DNA of 64,000 bases, from NCBI GenBank assembly GCA_022577435.1, contig JAKOON010000023.1:2416501-2480500 (forward strand), read 5' to 3'. Below are positions 38,089-48,912 of this stretch, in pieces. Every line of letters begins with the position of its first letter. The stretch's first letter is position 1. The stretch is from Embiotoca jacksoni (Eukaryota > Chordata > Actinopteri > Embiotocidae). Both the position numbers and the translations under genes were made by a program. The notes beneath the pieces were generated by a model that had not been told where the DNA came from, searched no databases, and was given only the letters and a program-made list of their open reading frames with translations.

Positions 38089-40140
38089 TCATGTGATCTA
38101 TTATACACGAGAGGCTTCCAGAGAAAAGAGAGATCCTGGTGTACACAAAGGGGGAAGATCAGGAATCTGCTTTGTTAAAGGGAGAATTTGGCCCTCACGG
38201 TACCAACAGCTTGATTGGCTTGCTAATCTGAGCAGATCTGCCTTGATACTGACACTACACTTGAAATATGCGTCACACTGCCTTAATAACTGACAACTGG
38301 CACCGGTCCAACTTCAACCCTTAAAAACAAAGACAGCTGTGGTTCTGTTTGTTGTGCAGCAGTTGACCATATGGTCCGTTTTGGATCTCATTCATAAGGT
38401 TTCAATCGGCACCAACCTTTATCATTTGTCTTAACATCCAACTGAACACTCTTCAAACAAAGAAAGAAAGAAAAAAAAAAAAAAAAACACCTGAAATACA
38501 AGACTATTTGGTAAATAGTTGTACGGTGAACAGGTGGAACACCAGAAACCCAACAACATCAGTCAGAGGAGTTACATTTCTGGTATGATAACAAGACTCA
38601 ACATTTCATGATTGCCTTTTCTTGCATCACATATTTGTTTTCCATTCAGTCAACCAGCCAGTGTTTGGACATGCCCTGATTTCCTCATTATCATTTCCAA
38701 TTCAAAATTGGGCAATAAAACAAAGCTCAATCAATAACACAATTGTCTGCTCAGCACAAAAACACTCCCCGTCTCTCTTGCACTCACAGCAACAATAACA
38801 CTGCCAGGAGTACTGAGCTCAAGCGCAAGTTGTAACCTCCGGCTGCGCACTGAGAGGCGAAGGTTGACTCGGACGCCTATCAAAAATAACACTCTGACCT
38901 CTGTCGTCACAATAGAATGAGTGTTTTAACCCAACAAAACAAAAAAGCCGTCAGACAGGATCAAACTTAATTCCTTTTTTTTTTTAACAGGAAGAATAAG
39001 TCATGGCATGATTTACGGCATATCCTGCTAACAAGTCCTACTACTTCCACAGGTTATCATATCTGGGTAATCTGTTCGCTTCCTCATACCCAAGTAGTCA
39101 ACATGTCAGTTACCTGCGTGGACGAGTTCTGGGTGACATCATTTCATTTCCTAGCACGTGGTAGCGCCTGGCCTCGTGGAGAAGATGGTAGCACTCGGGA
39201 GCATTCTGGATGAGCTGGTCTCCCTCCACCGTCTGGACAAAGTAGTTGGGGTGCAGAAGGGGCATGCGAACGTGGTGCAGCAGAGCCTTCAGCATGGGCT
39301 TCCTCTGCTCCACACTGTGGTACACCCATCTCATCACTGCCTCAAACACCACCTCCTCCTTACCGATGGACAGCTCATCACTGTCGGTGTACTCCTCCAG
39401 CTCTTCTTTGCGGAGGTCAAGAAACTCCTCGTGCTGAGCCACCTCTGAGAAGTTGGCCACGGCGTAAGTGCGGCAGCGGCTGGCTAGCTGCTTCAGTGAA
39501 TGTGCATCAGCGAAGCGCTGGATGCCCAGGCAGTTGCACGGGTCCAACTGGTCTTCCAGGAACTTCGCACAAGCGTCACGCAGTGTGGCGATCTGAAAGA
39601 GGCTGGAGGTTTCAAAGAGGAACTGGACGTTCTCGGTGGTGATCTTGGCGCGGCCGGTGTAAACGTAGGTGAGGAAGGAGTCCATCGCCTCAGCCAGGAT
39701 GCCGTTGATCTCAACCAGCATCTCGCGGCTCTCACGGTGGTCATTGCAGAACATGGCTCTGAAGTAGGAAGAGCAGGCAGAGAGCACAGCGCGGTGGCAG
39801 GGGAACTCGCGGCCCTGCACGCTGATGACCACGTCGGTGAAAAGGCGGCTGTCGCGAAACTCATTGAACACCTGCAGGATGCCCTCGGAGTGTATTGAGC
39901 CAGAGCAGAAGTCCAAGACATCATGGCTGGCTATAGTTTTGGATTCAACCTCAAAAACCTTGGGAGACAACAACATGTATGAAGATATGTAAAAATGTGC
40001 TACTTTAAGAAGATGAGATCGGTTTTACGGTCGAAAACAAATTGCTGGCTTGCTTTTCACAGTACCTTGCGTTTGACAGCTGGCGAGTCTCTGATCCCAG
40101 AGTCCTCCCTGTTCATCCTCCTGCCCAGAATCAACACCAT
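25886..40140 (-). CDS. klhl24: Kelch-like protein 24, complete
   Basis: Substrate adaptor of a Cullin-3 ubiquitin ligase in the cytoplasm; in mammals it controls keratin 14 and kainate receptor levels. Exons: 40140-40066 (25 codons from MVLILGRRMN), 39958-39114 (BTB and BACK), 37335-37151, 33360-33242, 27803-27615, 26432-26244 and 26086-25886 with TAA at 25886-25888. Phases agree throughout and the total is 600 residues, equal to human KLHL24. BTB covers about 45-165 (NEFRDSRLFTDVV, FPCHRAVLSACSSYFRAMF), BACK follows to about 280, and six kelch repeats fill 315-600 (VVGGCERVGGF, VGGYDGQTRLSSVECYD, VIGGGPDDDTCSDKV, ILGGRWESGE). The sixth exon ends in CAG followed by gcaaga, a GC donor. Residue 29, methionine in human, is valine here. 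The neighbour yeats2 supports orthology, since the two are adjacent in human as well. Confidence 0.97.
26095..26141. repeat. (GA)n microsatellite forming the polypyrimidine tract of klhl24 intron 6
   Basis: Pure (GA) on the plus strand, read as (CT) in the transcript, ending about 4 nt before the CCCGCAG acceptor of the last klhl24 exon. Confidence 0.95.
26433..27614 (-). other. klhl24 intron 5
   Basis: A/T-rich intron between kelch exons 5 and 6. Nothing else was recognised in it. Confidence 0.7.
28614..28684. repeat. Long perfect inverted repeat (hairpin) in klhl24 intron 4
   Basis: Left arm 28617-28640 (AGAACAAATATATACC then TTTAACAA) is perfectly complementary to right arm 28655-28678, giving a 24-bp stem with a 14-nt loop. 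With a 3-nt TTC bulge on the right, pairing reaches CATAG/CTATG at 28614 and 28684. The stem is A/T-rich. No transposon ends or target duplication were recognised. Confidence 0.9.
30068..30120. repeat. (GA)n microsatellite
   Basis: About 26 uninterrupted GA units inside klhl24 intron 4. Confidence 0.95.
33361..37150 (-). other. klhl24 intron 3, 3.8 kb
   Basis: Holds a C-run and long (CA)n tract at 33907-34020, a 12-bp inverted repeat (33527-33538 with 33575-33586) and a short GA tract at 35741-35764. No nested coding sequence was recognised. Confidence 0.65.
33907..34020. repeat. C-run and (CA)n microsatellite
   Basis: A run of C at 33907-33919 leads into interrupted and then pure CA repeats up to 34020, inside klhl24 intron 3. 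Long frames called across it are artefacts of the repeat. Confidence 0.95.
37336..39113 (-). other. klhl24 intron 2
   Basis: Separates the BTB-BACK exon from the first kelch exon. It contains a (TG)n microsatellite interrupted by a G-run at 38017-38085 and an A-run at 38469-38487. Nothing else was recognised. Confidence 0.7.
38017..38085. repeat. (TG)n microsatellite
   Basis: Two TG tracts separated by GGGGG, within klhl24 intron 2. Confidence 0.95.
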
Positions 40141-40212
40141 GGCTGCCACCTTCAACGTACACCGTCTCGTAACTTTAAAATGACCTTAGGATGAAGAGCA
40201 GGGGGTGCAGTA
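40141..40212 (-). other. klhl24 5' untranslated part of the first coding exon
   Basis: Upstream of the ATG on the minus strand a pyrimidine-rich acceptor (ccttttttaacag) ends at 40213. The leader is therefore probably spliced from a non-coding exon further upstream. A good donor (CATAAG then gtaaca) lies at 41680-41681 and could end that exon. Confidence 0.4.
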
Positions 40213-41522
40213 CTGTTAAAAAAGGAAATTCCATAAAACATTACGATATACAGTACTATCATCATGGCACGCTAGTAAGACACGGTAAGGGGGAAAGACA
40301 GGAAAGGCTATCATCAATGCATAAACAGCAACTTAATTGGATCAGTGATACAAAATGAGAACATTCATTAAAGGCAAACAAAGCACTCAGAGCAAAGCTA
40401 CAAAGCATGTGTACTCAAGTTGGAGAAAACACGTGAGCCCCGTGAACACATTTCTTCAGCCCATGGGGTAGGAATAAAATGCCTTACATCATGGTTTAAG
40501 AAATGTGTTTTGAGGGGGAAAAAAAAATAATTCTGAGCTGCAGCTAATCTGGCTGACTCATCACTACCTTGTAACAGCTGTGCCCTGTAGCATAATGGAC
40601 GGCTTGACAAGGAAGATGACAAAGAGAACGAGGCGGGAAGAGAGTTGAACAACGGTTGAAAAGCCAACCTACATGTCAGTCAGGTTTGTTTTGAACGGGA
40701 GTGAGGGCAGGGATCCTATCTGGCACTACTAATAATTGTTTGAACAAGTGTAAAGTCAAGGCTACGGATATCCTTGAGTAATACCCTTTTTTTGTTGTTG
40801 TTTTTTTTTTGTTAAACATGCGTGTTTCATGCGTCTCTTTTAGAAAAAGGCCTTGTATCAAACAACCAAAGTCCCCCCTTTTTCAAGATTTACACACACA
40901 AAGAGACTTGTGTGTTTATTTATACCATACAGTTCTAAAATGTACGTTTTGCTCAAATATCCCCGGTAATTACAATTATTACGCTGCCTCTTTAAAAAGT
41001 TTCCAGCAGGTGTGACGTTTGCTCCTGTGAGGTCATTTATCTCGTTGTTGTTTTTTTTTTTTTTTTAACTTGGATTCACGTGAGTTATTTGCAAGCAGCA
41101 GCACGAGCTCACTCACTGGAGTAATGGAGGACAGGTTGAGCCAGAGGTGTCTGACGTAGATGTACTTTATGAATAATGCATGCTGAGGAGGACACAAATA
41201 AACGAATATGAAATATAACTAATAACATAAAATTAAATAATGCCGGTTTTGTGGTTTTCATAGTCTTATTGCTTGTCGATGTATATGTGAAATGAAGTAA
41301 AAAAATAATAATAATAATTTTTTTGTTTTAGTTATTAAATTTTTATTTTTTTTAAATGGTTGAAATATGGCATTATTTCACATCTTTTTAAGTATTAATT
41401 ACAGACAGTCAATTTAAATGTAATTAGATGCATGGGCAGATAACCACAAAACTAAAGATACGTGCACGAGGTGATTAGACAAAGGACACTTGCCTCGTGC
41501 CAACCGTTAGTCGTTGAATGTA

Positions 41523-41524
<2 letters not shown>

Positions 41525-41553
<29 letters not shown>
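41525..41553. repeat. Poly-A run
   Basis: About 29 A on the plus strand, upstream of klhl24. No retroposon body was recognised beside it. Confidence 0.9.
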
Positions 41554-41556
<3 letters not shown>

Positions 41557-42004
41557 TCTAGGCTGTTGCTTTACTCGGCATATTGTTACAAATTGAAACG
41601 GAAAGGAAGAAATAAACACAAATTCAACACTCATAAATGTTTTTCACATCCTTAATTATGGGGGGAAAAAAACCTGTTACCTTATGCAGAAGTTTCCAGA
41701 TGAAGCTTCCTCTTCTGTTACAAGTGTGCGATAACAACAACAACAACAAAAAAGTGAGGAGAAAAATAAACCTTTATCCTAAAAACGTTTAGCAGTATCT
41801 TTAACAATAATTGCCCTCGAAGGGTAATGAAACATAGAGTAGGCTGATATACAGCCCGGACATTTTGACTCGCGTTAATAGCACAAACAAAGACTTCAAA
41901 CTACCTAACAGTAAACACTGAGACCATATATACTTGTCAGACGGAAAAAAGAAAAAAGAAAAAAAAAAAATCCATCGCACTGCGCCCACTCAGCTGCTGC
42001 AGCT

Positions 42005-42030
42005 GCTGCATTGTGGGTAATGGAGTTGTA
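42005..42030 (-). promoter_or_regulatory. Candidate klhl24 promoter with a ZNF143/Staf-like motif
   Basis: The minus strand reads ACAACTCC, six bases, then CACAATGCA, resembling the two halves of the vertebrate ZNF143/Staf element. About 330 bp downstream in the direction of transcription is a splice donor at 41680 that could end a non-coding first exon. The start site is not demonstrable. Confidence 0.3.
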
Positions 42031-42099
42031 TTTATGGGGTGTCGCTTAGATTCACTCAATGAGAAAACAACACTTCCCAGTCTCCTCCGGTTCTCCACG

Positions 42100-43640
42100 T
42101 GGCTTCCCTTTGTTTGCAAACAAACTCGACTTTTACTGGGGAAAAAAAAAAATTCACGAAAAGTGACAGCGTTTGAAGAAAACACGGAAATAACACCAGT
42201 TTCGAAGCCTTACTTTTATAAACGTATAGAGGATAGTTACTTAACGCAGTATCAACCTTATCTACTGTAGCTAAATCAAATACGATATGTAAAAAAAAAA
42301 AAAACACAGCCTTATAGTGTATGGAGTCTACATAGTGATGTAGACATATGTACAGTGGTAAAGACAGCATATTGTCAAGGCATAGGTGCCTGCAGAAAAC
42401 ATTTAGCTATGATGTGACCCTGTGGTCACGTGAAAACAAGATGAAACGCAGCATGAAAAACGTTTTTCAGGTGAGGCGGAAGGTGGAGCTTAGTTAGAAC
42501 AAAGAATGTCACAACTTCCTTACCCTGTTGCAAAATATTTCTGAGAGCTCAGCTCCCAACTGGGTTCCCTGAAAACCAGGGCTTACGATGTTATCAATGA
42601 CAAAATAATTTTGAACAACCTGTTTCTTGGACTGGCAAAAAAACAACTCTACACATAATTCTTATGCCAAGAAAGCATGGGACAGATATAAGTATGATGT
42701 TTTCTATTTTTCAGATATATAAATGTAGATATGGAGGCAACAACCTACATGAGGAAAGATAATGGTCCAAGGCTCAAACAGTGCCCTGTTTGTATCCACC
42801 ACTATTTTTAAACCATCATTAGAACCGTTCTCAGTCACAAGTCATATCTCTGAAGTCATGGTCAAAAGGCCTCTGTCATTACTGCCACCAGTAATGCACA
42901 CTAATTGGCACATTCACAGGAGGACACACTTTCAGTCATGAATACCAGGCCTGCAACAAAAATGAAGAGACAGAAGATATTGAAATAAGTCAGGAATGGG
43001 TGCGAAGACTGCACACAGGCTTGTTTCGGCCTCTGGGCACTTGCTGTTCGAGTTCACCACAACAAAACCATGTAATCCGAGAAGTCCATGAGGGAGATTA
43101 GTAAGGCAAGTGTCACTGACAATAGCAAACAAAGTTGTTGAAAACAGAAATCAGGAAGTACAGAAATGAATAAGGCATGTTGCATTATTTCATTTTTTAT
43201 GTACAGTGCCATGGGAATTAATAAAAAAAAAAATACAATAACAATTGTGTTCTTTTTGTGACTGTTTGATCCACAAATGGATGTTTAGACTGACGTGGGG
43301 TCAGGCCACACGCCTTGAAGCAAATGCTCCTATCTTCCTATTAGCTGCAGGAAACACAAGTGATGCAGCCCAGAGAACAGACAAATGTGTCCCTCTGCTG
43401 TTGAGCTGCTGCACCAGTTACTGATGGCACACAGCAGAGGCCGATAGAAGTCCCCGGAGCCGGAGTGCTTGACTCACCACTATCCACCACAAAGTCAATG
43501 ATCTCTCATTGACTTTGTTTTAGACAAACAAGTCTTTTGAAGGGAAATGGAGCTAAGTGCTTTGTTACCGTGGTCGTAAAAGTGTGGCTCAGTCTCAGGT
43601 TTCAGGGCTTTTGCATAGCATAATGATGATAAAATACATA
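42100..43640. other. Intergenic DNA between klhl24 and the gpr148-like gene
   Basis: A/T-rich DNA with short unrelated frames. The only structured feature seen is a perfect 13-bp hairpin at 43489-43518. Confidence 0.55.
43489..43518. repeat. Perfect 13-bp hairpin with a 4-nt loop
   Basis: ACAAAGTCAATGA (43489-43501), loop TCTC, then TCATTGACTTTGT (43506-43518). It sits about 130-150 bp beyond the two possible polyadenylation signals of the gpr148-like gene. No known element was matched. Confidence 0.85.
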
Positions 43641-43645
43641 TATAG

Positions 43646-43670
43646 TTTATTTATGCATAAACAGTTTATT
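43646..43670 (-). terminator. Two polyadenylation signals for the gpr148-like gene
   Basis: AATAAA on the minus strand at 43665-43670 and 43646-43651, giving a 3' UTR of about 570-590 bp after the TAA at 44233. Confidence 0.5.
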
Positions 43671-44232
43671 TTAAAAATTGCCTGAAGATACCACAACATT
43701 GAGACATAAAGGTGAAAAGCAAGAGAGTCCAGTATGTTCTCATATAGGTCCAACAAGCAAATATTTTATGACATAAAACATAGACAGGGCAGCAACCAGG
43801 GCTGGGACACAAAGGACATGTCCTCTGGTTAACAAGCAGCAGAGGAGTTTGTATTCTACATTTAGACATAATATACACATGGTATTATGGAGTAACCATT
43901 TTAAAATTTGACTTTTGTACATCAAAACAAAGGGATCCTAGTGTTTCTCTACTAGACGATTGAAATTCTGTTTTTGAAGGAGAATTTAGATAATTTTAGA
44001 CATCTAAAAACATATATATATATTGAAAGGAACATAGAAAACCTAAAATAAATACACCTTTATGTGGCTAGTTACAAAATATAATAATGCTTATTAGTGG
44101 TTTGTAATCCTTTCTAAAATCCTGGCAGTCACATCTTTGTTTGTCAGAGAGAGATTTAGAAATTATACAAAAATATCACCAAGCAATTGCAATGGAGAAA
44201 GGTAAAAAATAATGGACAGCTCTTAAGTGTCT

Positions 44233-45192
44233 TTATGACACGGTGATCTGGCTGAGTGTCCTGTGGCGATGCAGCAGCACCGTTAGAGTGTTAGAGATCT
44301 CCCTGTACCTCAGTCCATACAGGTATGGAGCAAATGCCCTGGGCAGCAACATAAGAACACACATATTGACTGTGCTGATCCATACACGGACATCTTGACT
44401 TATGTCTTTCCTATGGAAGAGGAAGAGCTCCATGGTGAAGATGAAGCCGGGGGCAAAGTAGAGCAGGAGCAGAACCCCGTGAGCCAGCAGCGTGACCCGG
44501 GCCCTGGAGAAGCGGCTCTGCCAGATTCCATGCGTCCTTGTGACCATGTAGAGACGAATGTAGCAGTAAAAGATGAGTGAAGCACAGATGAGTGCTGCCA
44601 CAAAGAAGTAGATGTGGATTCCCACCACCTTCTCGACCTGAATGAAGCCGAGGGAGACGAGAACCAGACACACGGCCACCTTTTCATGGGGGTTTCCTCG
44701 CTGTACTTCCATCATGATCAAGATGCTGAACGGGTACATGGCTGCCAGCACCCACACCCCCACCAGTATGTGGTGGGTGCGGGCAGGTGGAAGAATGTCA
44801 CGGTAATGGAGAGGCCAGCGAACTGCAGCGTAGGTGTCGACCACCATGAGAGTGACGGTAAGGATGGCACAGCAGTAGGCGGTGACAGTGACAGCTGTGA
44901 CCAGCTCACAGACTAACCAGGGTATCTGAGCTCTCAAAGCGTTACAACACACAGTTGCCAGATTGAGGATGAGGAAAAGCATATCTGCTGTCAGGGTGTT
45001 GGCCACCAGCAGATAACGTGTCTCCCGACGCAAGGCGCGGGACAGAAAAATGCATATCAGGAGGACAGGGTTGGCCAGCAAGGTTGCTACAGTGATGACC
45101 ACGGTAGGGATGAAAAACAATTCAAGGTGCCACCTCCGCAGACTCTCGATCCACTCCTGCGTGAGGTTGGAAATCAGTACTGATGACGTCAT
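44233..45192 (-). CDS. gpr148: GPR148-like orphan class A G protein-coupled receptor
   Basis: Intronless coding exon of 319 residues with seven hydrophobic segments; an orphan plasma-membrane receptor with unknown ligand. An N-glycosylation site (NLT, 9-11) precedes TM1 (LLANP, N41). TM2 has LTAD (D70). TM3 starts after C95, the likely partner of C175 in the second extracellular loop. The DRY position is D119-T120-Y121, so the arginine is missing. TM4 has W147. TM6 has YFAPGF (P248) in place of CWxP. TM7 ends LPRAFAPYLYGLRYRE, where NPxxY is replaced by APYLY. The segments GIWQSRFSRARVTLLAHGVL and MLLPRAFAPYLYGLRYR match the conserved end of human GPR148 as I recall it. The family call rests on these; another member of the same small orphan group is possible. 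ATG is at 45190-45192. Confidence 0.8.
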   Translation of the reverse strand: MTSSVLISNLTQEWIESLRRWHLELFFIPTVVITVATLLANPVLLICIFLSRALRRETRYLLVANTLTADMLFLILNLATVCCNALRAQIPWLVCELVTAVTVTAYCCAILTVTLMVVDTYAAVRWPLHYRDILPPARTHHILVGVWVLAAMYPFSILIMMEVQRGNPHEKVAVCLVLVSLGFIQVEKVVGIHIYFFVAALICASLIFYCYIRLYMVTRTHGIWQSRFSRARVTLLAHGVLLLLYFAPGFIFTMELFLFHRKDISQDVRVWISTVNMCVLMLLPRAFAPYLYGLRYREISNTLTVLLHRHRTLSQITVS

Positions 45193-46600
45193 TGTCTTTC
45201 TGAGTTTCCCAGGTGATGATAGAGGTATGTTTTATGTGTTGTTGGTTTTTTTTACTTCTTCCAGCAACGTCCTTTGGATGAAAACACCATGAATCAATAT
45301 AAACAGAGTCCACTATTTTAAAACTGTAACATGTATATACATGTAAATACATGCAAATATGTAGTCCTGCGTATGAGTAGTTAAATGGAGACTGGTTTAT
45401 GTAATTTCTACAACATATTGCACTCCAGTTAACAGCTCCGAGCACACATGGGTCTCCTCATCTAGAAACGACTGAATCTTAAAATATGATCTTTAAACAG
45501 TGTCTCTCTGGGTGCTTGTATATTAGTCATCTTGATGTATTGTAGACTGACTGCAGAAGAACCTGTGATGTATTAAGCTTTCATGTTCAGCTTTGGTTGA
45601 CTCTGTCTTGATTAGAACTGCATGGCTGTGTTTTTTGTAAAGCTCATCAGACAGTAATTTGTTGTTCAGATTAAATTATTTAAGATTATTTAAAATGATT
45701 TAAATATGGACAGCGCACAATGATGTACTCTGAAAAAATGTATTCCAAGTTAAATTTAAGTTGTAAATACTTAACTTGATGAAAGAAACTGTTTGGATGG
45801 AACTATATTTTTGTGAACATCGTGAATCAGGTAGAGCATCAGAATTTAATAGATGACCAATTTTTGAGGGATTAATACCAACATGACGTCGAGGCCGCCA
45901 CCTCCTCAAATGCTTGCAAATACATTTTATACAAAAATCAATTGGTTCTCCTCAAACGTTGCACAAACGTATTGACAAATTATTGCTTGATCAAAGGTGA
46001 GTTATCTTACCTGAAGTCCAAATCAGAAGAACCTGCCTGTGCTGTACATCCATTAGGCTTAACTCTCCTAGAAATCAATGGGTGTTTTGTACGGCTCGTC
46101 TCGCCCATTGGCCTTATCTGATGGACTCTTTGTTGACTCGCAGATAAAATAGGGATGCAGAAAGCTCCGGCCACTTGGCCGTCACATAGTAACAGGGTGC
46201 AGCTTCTCAACCTCTTAACTGCTCCTCACACTGTTGTTTTTCCGGCATTTCCGATCAAGATTTTTTAAGTCAGATTTTGGTTGTAAAAAGTCATTTGAAA
46301 TCCATCTTGATTAAACTCATTAGATTCCCACATTTCCTCTTAATTTCACTGTAAGTGAAGCATCAACATTCATGTTATATAAAGTATGAAATAGTTTTGA
46401 CTTAAGTAAAAAAAAAAAAACTATTTTGGGAGACTGTATGGAAATGTTTCACAATTTTCCCACCCGACAGTTGGAGGCGGACCTTGTGGTCCTCGTATAC
46501 TAGCCTAACTTCACACTAATGTTTTCACGCCTCACATCCTGATGAGGCCACTTGGATAAATACAGAAATCTACTCACACCTGATTCAACAAACTGTTTTT
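45193..46600 (-). other. gpr148-like 5' flank with a possible non-coding exon
   Basis: A strong splice donor (GACTTCAG then gtaagata) lies at 46010-46011 on the minus strand, and a possible acceptor (actcatacgcag) near 45370. These could join a non-coding leader exon to the coding exon. Otherwise the stretch is A/T-rich and has no recognisable gene. Confidence 0.35.
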
Positions 46601-46608
46601 AACAGCAT

Positions 46609-46614
46609 TTTATT
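46609..46614 (-). terminator. mterf4 polyadenylation signal
   Basis: AATAAA on the minus strand, in TCAATAAAATGCTG, about 85 bp after the mterf4 stop codon. Confidence 0.7.
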
Positions 46615-46699
46615 GACCATATCAGATATATCGGTTTTTTTTCTAATCACTTCATTTCCTCTTTAAAATATCTTAAATCCTCTCTCCAGTTCCGTGTCA

Positions 46700-48912
46700 T
46701 TACTTTCTCCTCTTCCCATATCCACTTTTTCCTTCAGTTTCTTCTTCATCATCATCATCATCATCATCTTCATCCTCCTCCTCCCCATCACTATCAGCTT
46801 CAATCCCACCGTGCTGCAGCTCCTCTTCATGCCATTCTCTTGCTACCAGTTTCTGGAATACATCGTACTCCTCCGCCGACGCCTGGGCAACGTGTGTGAC
46901 GAAGGTGTCCTGGTCAACGTTAAGGATGCTGTCCAGTTTGGGGTTGATGATGCTCGTCTGTCCTTTCTTGTCCGGGGTTTGGTAAAGACCCCGTCGCTCC
47001 AAAAAAGTGTGTCGACAGCGCACCTCGTCCAGAGTGAAGCGGAATAACTTGTGCTTCACCATCTTGGCCTGTTTGACACCCATTCGGAAGTAGACGTACT
47101 GCGGAGGGATTAACGCACGCCGTTACAAACAACGAGCAGAAAAAACAGTTTGGAAGGACAGAGACATTAAACAGTGACGTATAATGGTGGCCGATATTCA
47201 GATACAATGTACTTGGAGCAATAAACTGAATATTATATTTCGCATTAGGGCACACATCAGATTATTGGTGTCTAAATGATCAGTTCACAGATTAAAAGCA
47301 GCACTAAACCTGACCTGAACCATGTTTTTTTTTTTTCCCACTAATCCATTCAGCCACTGAAGCCACCAGAGGGAGCTCTACAGCCGTCACAATGGTCTTT
47401 ATGGTCACAATTCTGTGCAAGCTGTGTTCATTACCAGAAAAGTGACAAAATAATGTTAAGAATACATTTTTGAGTGCAGTGTTGATGTACATAATTGTCT
47501 CAGTCTGCACTGTACAAAGGAGGTTGAGGAGCTGATCGCAGGGAGAAAAACTACACATATAAACTGGTTCATATTTATATAACTGGGACACATCCTGTTT
47601 GACTAAGAGCCCTGGTGACTGTCTTTTACAGCTTGTGTGGTCGGCTTTGATGTTCAGTCAAATTTGGTAGAAGTTAATAAAATTGATCCACTGTATAAAC
47701 AACACTGTTCCACGTGAAGAGCAAACAAAACGGCTAATTCAGTTCAATCGTGTGAACTTAATATTTTAATTAGTGCAACATCTAATAAATATGACAACCC
47801 GGGGTTTTGTCCAGATCACTTGTTTTGTTGAACGAACAATGTAAAACTCCCAAGAAAAGTCAGTGCCAATTGTCTTTTGCCTGACTGCTTCACTTTCTGA
47901 CCTGAAACTTGTACTCCAGCTGACCCGGGTCCTCCAGGACTACTGCCGGACTGTCTCGGAGGATGTCCTTGACCTGCTGGGAAGTAAACACGCACTTCTC
48001 TTTGAGGAACAACACCACCGTTTTTAAGGTCTTCACAGGCACAGTCAGGATCTTGGGGTAATGGGCCACCATTCTCTGAAGACTGCCTGTGGGGAGGAAA
48101 ATACGAGTTTGAAAACACCGAGCCTTACGCGTTTCCTCTTAAAAAAAAAGCAACACTCCCAAACAATGTCGTGATAAAACTGTGAGGCAGACGGACAATC
48201 TTACCTTCGACTAAGCCCAGCTTCCGCAGGTTGCTTATGCGTTGCTGAAGCTGCGTCTCTTTGACGGTGAAAAGTTCGGGACATTTGTCCAGCAGTTTCA
48301 GCACACTGGAGGGGTTGAGCCCCAACACAAACAGAGCTGTGAGCGTTGCCGCGTGTTTGACAGCACTTCCTCCTTTGACGGGGGACACAGCCGCGCGTAT
48401 GTGCTCTGCCTGCGTGTCTGTGAACCCCATATCCATCAAAGAGCGGAGGGACAGCTCGGGAACCGGTTTCCCAGACGGAGGGGGAGGGTCGGGGTCGCGC
48501 TGCGTCGAACTTCTCTGGTTGGCAGACGAACAGGACAACCTGCAGCCGATGTGCAGAGACCGGAGATGGCATCTCTCATCTCTCGGGAATGAACCGACTG
48601 CAGGGGAGGAGGCGTTTCTCACAGTCCACCGAAGAATCTGTGGAAGGAAATCATCCTTTAAGACGCTGACAGCAGTCGAGAGACGAAGTAGGCAGAAGAT
48701 ATGCTGACAAAACTTGTTGAGATATCGTTAGCTCGAGTTAGCAAACGTGAAGGTTATGACCTCTCCGAGAGACGTTTTTATACGAGTTTTAACTGTGCAG
48801 TTTATTAAGTTACATGTTTTACGACTGCAATAGTAGTTAGTTGAATTGTGTTCAATTTGTCACAATATGTTGCATTGTACTTCACCTGATACACAGCAAC
48901 ACGGGTACCCAT
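46700..48912 (-). CDS. mterf4: Mitochondrial transcription termination factor 4, complete
   Basis: Mitochondrial matrix protein of the mTERF family; with the rRNA methyltransferase NSUN4 it acts in assembly of the large mitoribosomal subunit. Four exons: 48912-48886 (nine codons, MGTRVAVYQ), 48637-48205, 48086-47902 and 47098-46700, with TAA at 46700-46702. Phases agree and the product is 347 residues, against 381 in human. The first exon and start of the second form a basic, serine-rich presequence. The mTERF repeats run through SSVLKLLDKCPELFTV, MVAHYPKILTVPVKTL and VKDILRDSPAVVLEDPGQLEYKFQ. The block RRGLYQTPDKKGQT is nearly identical to human MTERF4. The C-terminus is acidic (DSDGEEEDEDDDDDDDEEE), encoded by CATCAT repeats on the plus strand. 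pask lies directly upstream, as in human 2q37. Confidence 0.95.
47363..47379 (+). promoter_or_regulatory. CTCF-type motif in mterf4 intron 3
   Basis: CCACCAGAGGGAGCTCT matches the core CTCF consensus except for A in the GGGCG block. It lies in the mterf4 intron between exons 3 and 4. Binding is unproven. Confidence 0.35.

Noticed and set aside
39493..39924. Second long frame within the BTB exon
   Set aside because: It is a frame-shifted shadow of klhl24 exon 2 in GC-rich codons.
39110..39976. Frame that starts MLLSPKVFEVE as an alternative klhl24 start
   Set aside because: The ATG is intronic; the sequence before VFEVE is the acceptor (cccaag) of exon 2, and exon 1 at 40140-40066 fits the human N-terminus in phase.
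44614..44916. Histidine- and aspartate-rich frame opposite the receptor gene
   Set aside because: It is the antisense shadow of the gpr148-like coding exon.
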